Shown: positions 29,012 to 37,674, numbered from the stretch's first letter. The stretch: DNA of 64,000 nucleotides from Holophagaceae bacterium (GCA_016720465.1 JADKKO010000004.1:744001-808000); one strand, 5' to 3'. Numbers and translations: made by a program. The notes: generated by a model not told the origin, from the sequence alone.

Positions 29012-30201
29012 AAGCGGTCCCGGAGAGCCTGGATCATGGCGTCGACCTGGGCCTCCTCCAGGTGGGCGCCCGTGGTGATCCGCAAGCGCGAGGTTCCTTC
29101 CGGCACCGTGGGCGGCCGCACGGCGCGTACATCGAATCCCTCAGCCTGCATCCGGGATGCGAGGTCCATGGCGCGACCTTCCTCGCCCACGACCAGGGAA
29201 CAGATGGCGGAATCCTGGTGCGGCTGCCCAAAGGCCCCCCGCACGCGATCGGCGAATTCCAACGCTCGGACGGAACGCCATCGCTCCGCCTGGGCCAGTT
29301 CTGCGGCCTGGAGGGCGGCGCCCACGACGGGCGGCGGCAACGCGGTGGAAAAGGTGAAGCCGCGGGCGGTGTTGAGCAGGTGGTCCACGAGCAGCGAGGG
29401 CCCCGCGACGAAGGCTCCGAAGCTTCCCAGCGCCTTGCCGAGGGTCCCCATCACCACGTGCACCTGGCCGTGGACGCCCTGGAGTTCTGCGAGGCCGGCG
29501 CCGGTGCGGCCCAGGAGTCCAGTCGCGTGGGCTTCGTCCACCACCAGGAGCGCGTGGTGTTTTTTGCACAGTTCGACCAAGGCGGGAAGATCCGCCGCAT
29601 CGCCGTCCATGCTGAAGATTCCATCGGTGGCCACCAGGGCCAGGCCGGAGCTGGAAGCCCGCCAAGCCCGCATCTGCGCATCGAGATCCGACAGATCCAG
29701 ATGGCGGTAGACCCCGATGTGCGCGCCGTTCGATTTGGCCATCCGGCACCCATCCACCAGGGAGGCGTGGTTCAAGGCATCGGAGAACACAGCGTCGCCG
29801 GGGCCCGCCAAGGCGGGAAGCATCGTGGCGTTGGCCTGGAAGCCGGTGTTGAACAACAGGCAGGCTTCGCAGGCCTTCCATGCGGCGAGCGATTTTTCCA
29901 GGGCATCGTGCAGAGGCGTCGTGCCCCGCAGCAGCCGCGCCGCGCCGCTGCCTGAACCGTGGGCCCGGGCCGCTTCAAATGCGGCCTGGGCCAGCCTCGG
30001 GTCGCGCCTCAGGCCCAGGTAGTCGTTGGAGCAGAAATCCAGTCCCGAAGCCGGGGTGATGCGCCGTTGGCGGATGGATGCTTCCCGGTTCCGGAGCGCA
30101 CCCCTCAGACGGTCCAGCCAGGGGCCGGGAACCTCCGCCGCGGACGCCGCATTTGGGGAGGCCGGGATAGTCTGATCGCCTGAATTTCCGGAGGCTTTCA
30201 T
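29008..30201 (-). CDS. bioF: 8-amino-7-oxononanoate synthase
   Basis: 397 residues from ATG 30201; the frame stays open far upstream, antisense to the next gene, but only this start gives a normal BioF. The ribosome site is weak (GGCGAACCG). BioF condenses pimeloyl-ACP or -CoA with alanine. Landmarks are FCSNDYLGL (57-65), GSGSGAARLLRGTTPLH, LFNTGFQANA, DEAHATGLLGRTG (222 on) and the PLP lysine K256 in MGTLGKALGSFG. It is first in the bioFDA operon. No bioB, bioC or bioH is in the window, so these must be elsewhere if biotin is made. Confidence 0.93.
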   Translation of the reverse strand: MKASGNSGDQTIPASPNAASAAEVPGPWLDRLRGALRNREASIRQRRITPASGLDFCSNDYLGLRRDPRLAQAAFEAARAHGSGSGAARLLRGTTPLHDALEKSLAAWKACEACLLFNTGFQANATMLPALAGPGDAVFSDALNHASLVDGCRMAKSNGAHIGVYRHLDLSDLDAQMRAWRASSSGLALVATDGIFSMDGDAADLPALVELCKKHHALLVVDEAHATGLLGRTGAGLAELQGVHGQVHVVMGTLGKALGSFGAFVAGPSLLVDHLLNTARGFTFSTALPPPVVGAALQAAELAQAERWRSVRALEFADRVRGAFGQPHQDSAICSLVVGEEGRAMDLASRMQAEGFDVRAVRPPTVPEGTSRLRITTGAHLEEAQVDAMIQALRDRL

Positions 30202-30342
30202 CGGTTCGCCATGATAAGATCTCTGTTTGGGCCGAAGGTCGTTTCTTTCATTCCGTATTGAAACTTTACCGGCATTCTCCCCTCCCCATGTCGCAACTGC
30301 GAAGTCCGCTAAATGGCACTTCACCCCTTTAGGAGTCCCCTG

Positions 30343-31485
30343 ATGCTGCGAAGCACCCTCATCACCCTTGCCAGCCTGAGCCTCGTGGCCCAGACCTCCA
30401 AACCCGAAGCCAAGGCCGAGCCCAAGGCGCAGCAGAATCCTGGCATCGTGGCTGGTGTTTCCACCAATTCGCCAAGCCTCCCCGGGCCCGGCGCGAAGGC
30501 GCCCGAGGACAAGCTCATCGCCAAGGTCGGCGACGAAGTGATCCGCGAGTCCGACATCGAGCAGGGGCTCCAAGGCATCACGCCCCAGCAGCGCCAGCAG
30601 ATGGAGTCGAGCCCCCAGGCCCGCCAGCAGTATGTCAAGAGCTACATCGAATTCCGCCTCCTGGTCACCAAAGGCAAGAAACTGGGCCTCCACCACACGG
30701 ACCCCTTCAAAAAGAAACTTGCCTTCGCGGCCGACCAGATCGTCGCGACGGAATTGATGGCCAGGGACCAGGAAACCCTGAAGAAGAAGCTGGAACAGTC
30801 TGAAGTCGACCCCAAGGCCTACTACGAGGCCCATAAGGACAAGTTCCAGACCACCGTGGACACCTACTCCGCGCGCCACATCCTCGTGAAGGTGAAGGCC
30901 AACGAGCAGGACAAGGACGGAGTGAGCGACGCCGAAGGCAAGGCCAAGCTGGCCAAGATCCAGGCCGAAGTGAAGGCCGGCAAGAAGCTGGCTGATCTCG
31001 CCAAGGAATACTCGGACGACCCGGGCAGCAAGAACAACGGCGGCCTCTACGAGAATTTCGATCCGGGCCAGATGGTGCCTGAATTCGGGAACGCGGTGAG
31101 GACCCAGGCCATCGGCGTGGTGGGCGAGCCCGTGAAGACGCAGTTCGGATACCACATCGTGGAAGTCACGGCCAAGGCTCCGAAGGGCACCTTGAAGCCG
31201 TTCGAATCCGTATCGAAGGACATTCCTCAGATGGCCCAGGCCGAGCGCCAGGAAAAGGTCTGGAACGAATACCTGGATGGGATCAAGAAGGAGATCCCCT
31301 TCGAGGTCTACGGCGAAACGAAGGCTGGCGCCGTGAAGGCGGAAGCCCCGGCTGCCGCTGGGAAGGCCGCCCCGGAGACCAAGAAGGCCGATGCGGGCGC
31401 CAAGAAGGCTGATGCGGGAGCCAAGAAGACTGGCGCCCCCGCCAAGAAGGCCGACACCGCGGCCGCGCCCAAAAAGCAGAACTGA
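30343..31485 (+). CDS. Secreted PpiC/SurA-type peptidyl-prolyl isomerase with KA-rich tail
   Basis: 380 residues from ATG 30343 (AGGAG 8 nt upstream), which opens a signal peptide (MLRSTLITLASLSLVAQ). A SurA-like N-terminal chaperone region (LIAKVGDEVIRESDIEQGLQG, VTKGKKLGLHHTD) precedes one parvulin domain (ARHILVKVKA, LADLAKEYSDDPGSKNNGGLYENFDPGQMVPEFG, TQFGYHIVEV). The last 55 or so residues are Lys/Ala/Pro rich with KKADAGA repeats, like histone H1 tails. It is expected to assist outer-membrane protein folding in the periplasm. A second chaperone follows 9 nt after the stop, so they form an operon. Confidence 0.88.
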   Translation: MLRSTLITLASLSLVAQTSKPEAKAEPKAQQNPGIVAGVSTNSPSLPGPGAKAPEDKLIAKVGDEVIRESDIEQGLQGITPQQRQQMESSPQARQQYVKSYIEFRLLVTKGKKLGLHHTDPFKKKLAFAADQIVATELMARDQETLKKKLEQSEVDPKAYYEAHKDKFQTTVDTYSARHILVKVKANEQDKDGVSDAEGKAKLAKIQAEVKAGKKLADLAKEYSDDPGSKNNGGLYENFDPGQMVPEFGNAVRTQAIGVVGEPVKTQFGYHIVEVTAKAPKGTLKPFESVSKDIPQMAQAERQEKVWNEYLDGIKKEIPFEVYGETKAGAVKAEAPAAAGKAAPETKKADAGAKKADAGAKKTGAPAKKADTAAAPKKQN

Positions 31486-31494
31486 ACTGAACCC

Positions 31495-32496
31495 ATGTCG
31501 GCCCACCGGATCCTCCTCGCGCCAGTCCTGGCTTCCATCGCCGCCACCGGCGCCAGCTCCGCCACAGACATACGCGAGGAGATCCTGGTCATCGTCAATG
31601 GCCACATCATCACCCGCCACCAATTCCAGCAGGCGGTCGAGCAGGAGCATGCGGCGCTCTACCGCCAGTTTTCAGGCAAGGAACTCGACGACAAGCTCAA
31701 GCAGGGCCGGGGAAAGACGCTCCAGGGGCTGATCGACGCCTTCCTGGTGGAAGACAAGGCCAATGATCTGGGGCTCGCGCAGAGGGTCGGCGACGACTAT
31801 CTCCACGCCTATGTCGAAGACATCAAGAAGCAGAACAACTTCGCGACGGACGCGGATTTCGAGAAAGCCCTGCGCGGGTCTCTGGGCATCGGGCTCCAGG
31901 AATACCTGAAGCGCACCAAGCAGCAGATCCTCCAGCAGGAGGTCCTCCGCTCGGAGGTCTACGCCAAGGTCGCCATCGAGGACCAGGAACTGCGGGCCTA
32001 CTACGAAGACCACAAGGACGAATACAAGAAGGCGACCCGTTTCCGCATCCGCGAACTGGTGCTTGCCAAGGGCGCCACGCCCCAGGAGGGCGAAGCCGCC
32101 AAGGCCGCGCTGGCCAAGGTCCAGGAAGAGCTCAACGGCGGCAAACCTTTCGAAGACCTGGTGAAGCAGTACAGCAATAGCGCCAGCAAGGACACGGGCG
32201 GCGACCTGGGCTGGATGGAGAAGGGCCTGATGCGGCCCGCCATCGAACAGGCCGCGCTTTCCCTCAAGGCCGGCGCGGTCTCGGCGCCGATCGACACGGA
32301 CAAGGACATCATCCTGGTGCAACTCATCCAGGCTGAGAAGGAAGAAGCGCTCCCCTTCGCCGAAGTGAAAGCGCAGATCATGGGGAAGCTCCAGGAGCCG
32401 AAGGCGCAGAACGCCATCGAGCAGTACCTGGCCAATCTGCGGACCCGCGGCAATGTGCGCTACATGGTCCCCAAGGAACAAATCCTCAAGGGATGA
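31495..32496 (+). CDS. SurA-like periplasmic chaperone/peptidyl-prolyl isomerase
   Basis: 333 residues with an N-terminal signal segment (LLAPVLASIAATGASSA). The SurA N-domain is clear (IVNGHIITRHQFQQAVEQEH, LIDAFLVEDKANDLGL), followed by a parvulin domain (FRIRELVLAKG, FEDLVKQYSNSASKDTGGDLGWMEKGLM, IDTDKDIILVQLIQ) and a C-terminal helix that in SurA packs on the N-domain. One parvulin domain instead of the two of E. coli SurA. Together with the preceding paralogue it likely serves outer-membrane protein biogenesis. Confidence 0.88.
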   Translation: MSAHRILLAPVLASIAATGASSATDIREEILVIVNGHIITRHQFQQAVEQEHAALYRQFSGKELDDKLKQGRGKTLQGLIDAFLVEDKANDLGLAQRVGDDYLHAYVEDIKKQNNFATDADFEKALRGSLGIGLQEYLKRTKQQILQQEVLRSEVYAKVAIEDQELRAYYEDHKDEYKKATRFRIRELVLAKGATPQEGEAAKAALAKVQEELNGGKPFEDLVKQYSNSASKDTGGDLGWMEKGLMRPAIEQAALSLKAGAVSAPIDTDKDIILVQLIQAEKEEALPFAEVKAQIMGKLQEPKAQNAIEQYLANLRTRGNVRYMVPKEQILKG

Positions 32497-32530
32497 TCCA
32501 TCCCCTTGATTTCAGGCGTAGGATGGTGCC

Positions 32531-32851
32531 GTGCGCCTCGATGCTTTCCTCAAGAAGACCCATCTGGTGAAGCGCCGGGAACTCGCCCGGGAGCTTTGCG
32601 ACGAGGGCATGGTGCGCGTCAACGGCGCGCCCAAGAAAGCGGCCTGGGAAGTGAAGACCGGCGACGAGCTGCAGTTCCCGCTGTACAACCGCCTGCTGAA
32701 GGTGCGGGTGCTGGCCTTGCCGGGCACAAGCGCCGCCAAGCATGATCAATGGAGCTTCGTGGAAGTGCTTGAAGAAAAGCGGCTCGCCTGGGAAGAGGGC
32801 GGCGGCGAAGAGCCCACGCTGATCCACCCCAAATCCCCGACGAACCATTAG
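32531..32851 (+). CDS. S4-domain RNA-binding protein (Hsp15/RqcP-like)
   Basis: 106 residues from GTG 32531. The S4 fold is visible: MRLDAFLKKTHLVKRRELARELCDEGMVRVNG, then KKAAWEVKTGDELQF. Proteins of this size bind rRNA or peptidyl-tRNA on dissociated large ribosomal subunits: Hsp15 in heat shock and RqcP in ribosome-associated quality control. The tail (WEEGGGEEPTLI) is acidic and variable. The stop codon TAG overlaps the first bases of a 53-nt hairpin element (32850-32902), which probably ends or stabilises the transcript. Confidence 0.8.
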   Translation: MRLDAFLKKTHLVKRRELARELCDEGMVRVNGAPKKAAWEVKTGDELQFPLYNRLLKVRVLALPGTSAAKHDQWSFVEVLEEKRLAWEEGGGEEPTLIHPKSPTNH

Positions 32852-32902
32852 GGTCCGTTGCGCCTCGGCCAGAAAAGCGCTGGCCGAGGCGTTACGGGCC
32901 CT
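32850..32902 (-). repeat. 53-nt hairpin element, copy B
   Basis: Read on the minus strand it has a 23-nt arm, a 7-nt loop CGCTTTT and a matching arm with mismatches only at arm positions 5, 10 and 11. The stem tip is CCAG/CTGG, giving the core CCAGCGCTTTTCTGG. Three other copies lie at 35411, 35543 and 58282. A separate perfect hairpin, GTCGGCC-GTA-GGCCGAC, follows at 32906-32922. Confidence 0.85.
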
Positions 32903-32998
32903 AATGTCGGCCGTAGGCCGACGCGGCGGGTGGTGCTCCGAGCAAAATTGAGCGGGTTATGATTTCTCGACGGTTTAATTAATTTCAGGAGAAGCCCC

Positions 32999-33982
32999 TT
33001 GCCCACTTCGGCCCCCGACCAGCCACTCCTCCGAACACTGAAGGAGGGCGACGCCTTCACCGGGTTCCTGCTGGCCCAGGAAGCCGCTTTCAAGATCAGC
33101 ACGAAGGGTTCCGAATACCTGGAATTGAAATTGTCGGATGCCTCCGGCGACCTCAAGGGCTTTCTCTGGGACGTCCGGGCCATCGAAGGCGACATGGACA
33201 GCATCGCGGCGGACTGCTTCCTCAAGGTGAAGGGTTCCATTTCGAGCTACAACGGCCGCACCCAGATGAAGCTCGACAAAGTCCGCTTCGCGCCGGATTC
33301 GGAAGTAGGAGACTTCTCGAAGTTCTTTCCGGTCAGCGCGCGGCCCGTTCCCGAGATGCTCGCGGAGATGGATGGCATCATCGCCTCGGTGAAGGATCCC
33401 TGGATCCGGCAGCTCCTCACGGGCTTCTTCGTGGACGACGCGGCGTTGCGCGCGGCCTTCGCCAAGGCCCCGGCCGCCAAAGGCCTGCATCACGTCTACC
33501 TGGGCGGCCTGCTGGAGCACACCCTGTCCATCCTCGCCATGGCGGAGCGGGCCTGCGGGCACTATGTGGCCATGAACCGGGACCTCGTGCTGGCGGGGGT
33601 TTTCCTCCACGATGTGGGCAAGACGGCAGAGCTGAGCTACCAGCGCAGTTTTGGATATAGCGATGAAGGCAACCTCATCGGCCACATCTCCATGGAATGC
33701 GAGTGGATCAACCGGGGAGCCGCAAAAATAAACGGGTTTCCCGAGGAGTTGCGGATGCAGTTGCTGCACATCGTGCTGAGCCACCACGGGAAACTTGAGT
33801 TCGGCAGCCCGGTGTTGCCCAAGACGCCCGAAGCCCTGCTCGTCCACTACCTTGATGATCTCGACGGCAAGCTGGAAGCCATGTTCCGGGGCATCAAGGA
33901 AGCCGGCGAGAACCACTGGACGCCCTATTCCCGCGCCATGGAGCGGATGATCTACACGGTCCGCTGGCCGGCTTCGCAGTGA
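32999..33982 (+). CDS. YhaM-like OB-fold/HD-domain 3'-5' exoribonuclease
   Basis: 327 residues from TTG 32999, which has AGGAG 7 nt upstream. An N-terminal OB-fold (about 10-100; SEYLELKLSDASGDLKGFLWD) precedes an HD domain: HH at 164-165, H174 in GLLEHTLSI, and the HD pair at 204-205 in VFLHDVGKT, with a later HHGKLEFGSP. This order is that of YhaM/CBF1 nucleases, which trim RNA 3' ends with Mn or Co. The family is best studied in Firmicutes but also present in Acidobacteriota-like genomes. It stands alone and converges on the TPR gene. Confidence 0.85.
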   Translation: MPTSAPDQPLLRTLKEGDAFTGFLLAQEAAFKISTKGSEYLELKLSDASGDLKGFLWDVRAIEGDMDSIAADCFLKVKGSISSYNGRTQMKLDKVRFAPDSEVGDFSKFFPVSARPVPEMLAEMDGIIASVKDPWIRQLLTGFFVDDAALRAAFAKAPAAKGLHHVYLGGLLEHTLSILAMAERACGHYVAMNRDLVLAGVFLHDVGKTAELSYQRSFGYSDEGNLIGHISMECEWINRGAAKINGFPEELRMQLLHIVLSHHGKLEFGSPVLPKTPEALLVHYLDDLDGKLEAMFRGIKEAGENHWTPYSRAMERMIYTVRWPASQ

Positions 33983-34018
33983 GCCAACAGCCCACCGCTT
34001 GCAGCCTGCGGCCCGAGT

Positions 34019-35386
34019 TCACCCCATCGTGATCCACTGCCCGCTTTCGCCGCGCAGGGGGGCTTCGGGCATTTCGTTCTCCTTGAACAGGAAGTGGCTG
34101 CTGTTCCAGGCGGCGCAGTGCTCGCAGCGGTCGGTGTAGTCGGTGGTGCGGTTGAAGCAGACGCCGCATTCGAAGCGCAATTTCAGGACGCCGAGATTGC
34201 GGAGCAGTTGGCGGTATTCGTTCAGCGCGGCGTCCAGGCGTCCGCGCCGGCTGTGTATCTTCGCCATGTAGAAATACAGGATGGGCGAATAGACCACCTG
34301 GCTGCGCACTTCCAGGAATTGCTCCAGCGCTTCGTCCAGGATTTCCAGCCGGTAGAGCATCTTGCCGAGGAAGAACTTCGCCAGCACGGAGTGTTCGCTG
34401 ATGGCGGAGATGCGGCGCAGCACCGCCAGGCCTTCCTCGGGCCGTCCGCTCTGGATGAAGTAGTCCTCGATCTCCTGGAGGAAGGCTCCTTCGCCGGTGC
34501 TGCGGAAGCCCTCGACCCAGATTTCCAGCCCCTGGTCTTCCTGGTCCTGGAGGATGCGGCACCGGCCCAGGGAAAGATAAGCGGGGATGAAGCTCGGATC
34601 GTCCTTCACGACCTGCTGGAAGGCCTGGGCGGCGTCCTTGTACTGATCCGCATCCACCTTCAACAATCCCACCTGATAGGCCAGGGCCATCCCTTGGGCC
34701 TTCTCTCCCGCGCTGAGCTCGCCCGAAAAATGGGCCACCAGCTTTTTATGCACCTCCAGGGCCTCGTCCCAGCGCTGGGCTTCGGTATGCAGGGCCCGCA
34801 GCCGGCGCAGCGCGCGCAGGGCCTGCTTGGGCGAGGCGGATACGATTTTTTTCAGCACGCCGAGGGCGCCGTCGGAGTTGCGCGAGGCCAGCAGGGCTTC
34901 CGCCAACTGGTAGCGCGCCTCCACATGGTCAGGATGCTTCAGGCAGAACTTCTCGAAATGCTTCGCGGCCGCCTCGGCATCGCCGCTTTTCAGCATCACG
35001 TCGCCGTAGAGCATCGCGGTTCCCACATGCTCGGGATGGTCCTCGTACATCTCCTCCAGCATCACCTTGGCCTTGGCGATGAGGCCGTGGGCGATGAGGG
35101 CCCGCGCATCGGTGAGGCGGCTGGAAAGGCGGCGGCCCATGCGGGTCGCGGCCGAAGCGTTCAAGCCCTTCACCATGTCCCGGAGCGCGGCGTAACCGTT
35201 GTAGAAGAGGTTGATGAGGAAACCCACCGCCAGGACCACGAGCGTGAAGGCCCACACGCGCATCTGGGTATCGCCGTAGAGCAGCACTTCCTTGTTGAAG
35301 AGGTTGTAGTTGCTGACGTACAGGTTGGCCAGCAGCACCAGCACGGCACCGATGAGCACCACCATCATGAAACTGAACAAGCGCAT
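34019..35386 (-). CDS. LapB-like TPR protein with LapA-like membrane anchor and zinc ribbon
   Basis: 455 residues from ATG 35386 (GGGGA upstream). Two N-terminal membrane helices (about 3-25 FMMVVLIGAVLVLLANLY; 43-65 FTLVVLAVGFLINLFY) resemble LapA. About eight TPR units follow (for instance DHVEARYQLAEALLASRNSDGAL). The end carries a rubredoxin-type zinc ribbon, CGVC and CEHC about 14 residues apart. LapB (YciM) in E. coli is an inner-membrane adaptor that presents LpxC to FtsH and so sets LPS level; there LapA is a separate protein. The role is inferred from domain order. Confidence 0.75.
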   Translation of the reverse strand: MRLFSFMMVVLIGAVLVLLANLYVSNYNLFNKEVLLYGDTQMRVWAFTLVVLAVGFLINLFYNGYAALRDMVKGLNASAATRMGRRLSSRLTDARALIAHGLIAKAKVMLEEMYEDHPEHVGTAMLYGDVMLKSGDAEAAAKHFEKFCLKHPDHVEARYQLAEALLASRNSDGALGVLKKIVSASPKQALRALRRLRALHTEAQRWDEALEVHKKLVAHFSGELSAGEKAQGMALAYQVGLLKVDADQYKDAAQAFQQVVKDDPSFIPAYLSLGRCRILQDQEDQGLEIWVEGFRSTGEGAFLQEIEDYFIQSGRPEEGLAVLRRISAISEHSVLAKFFLGKMLYRLEILDEALEQFLEVRSQVVYSPILYFYMAKIHSRRGRLDAALNEYRQLLRNLGVLKLRFECGVCFNRTTDYTDRCEHCAAWNSSHFLFKENEMPEAPLRGESGQWITMG

Positions 35387-35410
35387 TGGAGAATCCCCCA
35401 CTAAAAGCTT

Positions 35411-35463
35411 AGCGAGCGTTGCGAAATAACCAGCGCTTTTCTGGTTAGTTCGTTACGGTCGCT
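35411..35463 (+). repeat. 53-nt hairpin element, copy A
   Basis: Arms of 23 nt with mismatches only at arm positions 6, 10 and 16 and a G-U at 11, loop CGCTTTT, core CCAGCGCTTTTCTGG. The first 52 bases are identical to copy D at 35543. Between A and D lies a further inverted repeat, GCTCCAGCT (35461-35469) and AGCTGGAGC (35509-35517). It lies upstream of the LapB-like gene and downstream of the uracil-DNA glycosylase gene on the same strand. Confidence 0.88.
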
Positions 35464-35542
35464 CCAGCTATCGGGCGCAGTGCGCCCTCCTGCTCACTAG
35501 GTTCGCAGAGCTGGAGCCTCTATGCCGGGCGCAGGACGACGT

Positions 35543-35595
35543 AGCGAGCGTTGCGAAATAACCAGCGCTTTTCTGGTTAGTTCGTTACGGTCGCG
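35543..35595 (+). repeat. 53-nt hairpin element, copy D
   Basis: Identical to copy A over 52 of 53 bases and in the same orientation 132 bp away. Both copies are accompanied by the sequence ATGCCGGGCGCAGGACG (35523 and 35597), which points to a local duplication of element plus flank. It lies 40 bp beyond the stop of the uracil-DNA glycosylase gene. Confidence 0.88.
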
Positions 35596-35635
35596 AATGC
35601 CGGGCGCAGGACGGCACTAAGCATCCGGCCACGGT

Positions 35636-36451
35636 TCAGGGATGCGCATCCAGCCAGGCACGGACCGCCTTCAGATCCGCCCAGACCGCGCCGCGGACTT
35701 CATTGGTGTACTGGCGCAGCACATAGGCCGGGTGGAAGGTCGGCATGACCGGGATGGCCCGGTGCAGTTCCAATCTCTGCCAGGTCCCGCGCACCTTCGT
35801 GATTCCGGTCGCAACGCCCAGCAGCTCCCTCAAGGGCGTCGCCCCCAGGGTGACGATGACGCTGGGGTCGATCAGCTCGATCTGCCGCTTCAGGTACCCC
35901 AGGCAGGTCTGGGCCTCCTGCGGGGTGGGCGTGCGGTTGTCGGGGGGACGGCACTTCACCACGTTGGCGATATAGACCTGGTCCCGCCTCAACCCGATGC
36001 CTCCGATCATCTTGTCCAGCAGCTCCCCGGCCTTCCCGACGAAGGGCCGCCCCTGCTGGTCCTCGTCCTTGCCGGGGCCTTCCCCGATGAACATGAGCCG
36101 CGCCTTGGGATCGCCCTCGCCGAAGACGAAGCGGAAGCGCCCGGGTCCGAGCGCGCAAGCCAGGCAGCCCTGGATGCAGTCTGCCAAAGCAGCCAGGTCC
36201 TTCGCGGAGGACCACTGGTCCCGCGCCGGGTTGCCCACAGGGTCGTCCGGAGGGGCGTAGCCCGGAGGCGGGGCGGCCGTCGGGCTCGGGTGGCGCGCAG
36301 CGGGAGGAGCGGGCGGCCTAGCCACGGCGGGCCGGGCCTCGGGGGCCGGAGGAGCTGCCACGGCCGGTTCCCGGACCAACCCCATGACCCCGAGCTCCCG
36401 GAGCGTGTCGGCCCAGGGCTTCAAGGGATTCGGCTGCGGGATTGGGTCCAT
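35636..36451 (-). CDS. Type 4 uracil-DNA glycosylase (Fe-S)
   Basis: 271 residues. A Pro/Ala-rich N-terminal linker (about 25-85) precedes the UDG domain. Type 4 landmarks: GEGPGKDEDQQGRPFVGKAGELLD (catalytic-loop region, starting near 122), NVVKCRPPDNRTPTP, and the C-terminal PTFHPAYVLR. Four Fe-S cysteines: C-x2-C in CIQGCLACALG, one in VVKCRPP and one in EAQTCLGYL. The enzyme removes uracil from DNA to start base-excision repair. The related SPO1-polymerase-fused domains lack some of these cysteines, but all are present here. Confidence 0.92.
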   Translation of the reverse strand: MDPIPQPNPLKPWADTLRELGVMGLVREPAVAAPPAPEARPAVARPPAPPAARHPSPTAAPPPGYAPPDDPVGNPARDQWSSAKDLAALADCIQGCLACALGPGRFRFVFGEGDPKARLMFIGEGPGKDEDQQGRPFVGKAGELLDKMIGGIGLRRDQVYIANVVKCRPPDNRTPTPQEAQTCLGYLKRQIELIDPSVIVTLGATPLRELLGVATGITKVRGTWQRLELHRAIPVMPTFHPAYVLRQYTNEVRGAVWADLKAVRAWLDAHP

Positions 36452-36532
36452 GGTCCTAGACTATCCAAGCGGGGCGACATCCCCACCGGGAACCTTCCTT
36501 CCCGCCCGGGCATCCAAGCCTCGGAGCGACGC

Positions 36533-37084
36533 ATGCAAAGCCCCAATGAGCCCATTGAACCACTCAAGCCCAAAGGCCATCTGGCCGAGAATTCCCCGTT
36601 CGGGACGACTGCGGATTATTACAGCGCCTTCTCGGAGCTCTATCCGAGGCTGGTGAACTATGGCCGCCGCTTCGGCGCGGTCTACCCGGAAGATATCGCC
36701 CAGGAAGCCTTTGTCATCCTGATGCAGCGGCAGGTTCCTGTGGAGCATCCCACGGCCTTCCTTTACGGCACGGTACGGACCCTGGCCCTCACCGAGCGCC
36801 GGCCCATGAAGAACCAGAACCTCAGCCTTGAGGTGGTCATGGAGCCCGGCCGGTCCGCCGACGCCGAGGATCAGCTGCTGAACCGGGAAATCCGGGAGCG
36901 CATGCGCACGCTGTCCCCGACCTTCCGCGAAGCACTGTGGCTCTTCGTGGTTGAAGGCCTTTCCATCCGGGAGATCTCCGACATCCTCAGCATCCCAGAG
37001 GCCACGGTGAAGACCCGCATCCATCGGGCCAAGGCCCAGCTCAAAGACCAATTGAATCCCGGAGGCATCCATGCCCTGGCTTGA
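36533..37084 (+). CDS. ECF-type sigma-70 family RNA polymerase sigma factor
   Basis: 183 residues from ATG 36533 (GGAG upstream). Region 2 is at about 35-100 (YPRLVNYGRRFGAVYPEDIAQEAFVILMQRQ) and region 4 at about 120-178, with the helix-turn-helix GLSIREISDILSIPEATVKTRIHRAKAQL. The linker is short and there is no region 3, as in ECF sigma factors. The next gene, a single-span membrane protein, starts inside its end (14-nt overlap), the usual position of an anti-sigma factor. Its regulon is not evident. Confidence 0.88.
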   Translation: MQSPNEPIEPLKPKGHLAENSPFGTTADYYSAFSELYPRLVNYGRRFGAVYPEDIAQEAFVILMQRQVPVEHPTAFLYGTVRTLALTERRPMKNQNLSLEVVMEPGRSADAEDQLLNREIRERMRTLSPTFREALWLFVVEGLSIREISDILSIPEATVKTRIHRAKAQLKDQLNPGGIHALA

Positions 37085-37652
37085 TCCCGCCCGCCAAGAC
37101 GAATCCACCGAGGACCGCGAACTGCGTGCCGAGCTGCGGGGCCTCGTGGGCCTGCCCGTCGGCAGCTTCGAATCGAATTTCTTCGATGTGCAACCCACGC
37201 CCGAGATGGTGAAGCTCGCCGACAGCCTTCGGGCCGAAGCCCTGCGCCGGCGCAACACCGCCCGCAACCGGCCCATGCGGCTGCTGCTGGCCGCGGGCCT
37301 CCCCGTGGCCCTGGTCATCTCGGGGCTGGGAGCCTGGGGATTCCAGCAGAAGCAGCGGGCAGACAAGGCGGCGGCTGCCGCGGCCGCCGAAATAAACAAG
37401 ACCGAGCGGGCCAATGAATCCTCCCAAGCCCAGGTGAGCCGTGACCGCGATGGCCGCGCCGGTTCCCGCAAGGGCGCCGTTTCGCCTGTTCCTGAATCCC
37501 CGGCGGTGCTCGCTTCCGCCAAGGACCGCCGGGCCACGGGCACCACGACCTTCACGCCGAACAAGCCCGCCAAATCCGACTACCCGGTCATCGAAGTGAA
37601 ACAGCCGTTGGTTCTTCCGGCGGCCAGCCAGGAGCGGGTCAAGGCGCAGTAG
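37071..37652 (+). CDS. Putative membrane anti-sigma factor
   Basis: 193 residues from ATG 37071 with GGAGG 5 nt upstream, overlapping the sigma gene by 14 nt. The N-terminal about 68 residues are cytoplasmic and helical (EDRELRAELRGLVGLPVG, MVKLADSLRAEALRRRN). One membrane helix lies at about 70-90 (LLLAAGLPVALVISGLGAWGF), then an Ala-rich helix and a disordered Ser/Pro/Lys-rich outer part. No zinc-binding HxxxCxxC motif is seen, so it is not a ZAS anti-sigma factor. The role is inferred from gene order and topology, not from a recognised domain. Confidence 0.6.
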   Translation: MPWLDPARQDESTEDRELRAELRGLVGLPVGSFESNFFDVQPTPEMVKLADSLRAEALRRRNTARNRPMRLLLAAGLPVALVISGLGAWGFQQKQRADKAAAAAAAEINKTERANESSQAQVSRDRDGRAGSRKGAVSPVPESPAVLASAKDRRATGTTTFTPNKPAKSDYPVIEVKQPLVLPAASQERVKAQ

Positions 37653-37674
37653 GCCGAAGGCCGGACCGCTTTCA

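Noticed and set aside
23860..30201. TonB receptor as a biotin-uptake receptor because it follows bioA
   Set aside because: The Oar-type architecture, 82-nt gap and separate terminator give no support for a biotin link.
30202..31650. Upstream extension of the bioF frame to an 880-codon protein
   Set aside because: The extension is antisense to the PpiC-type gene; BioF is complete from 30201.
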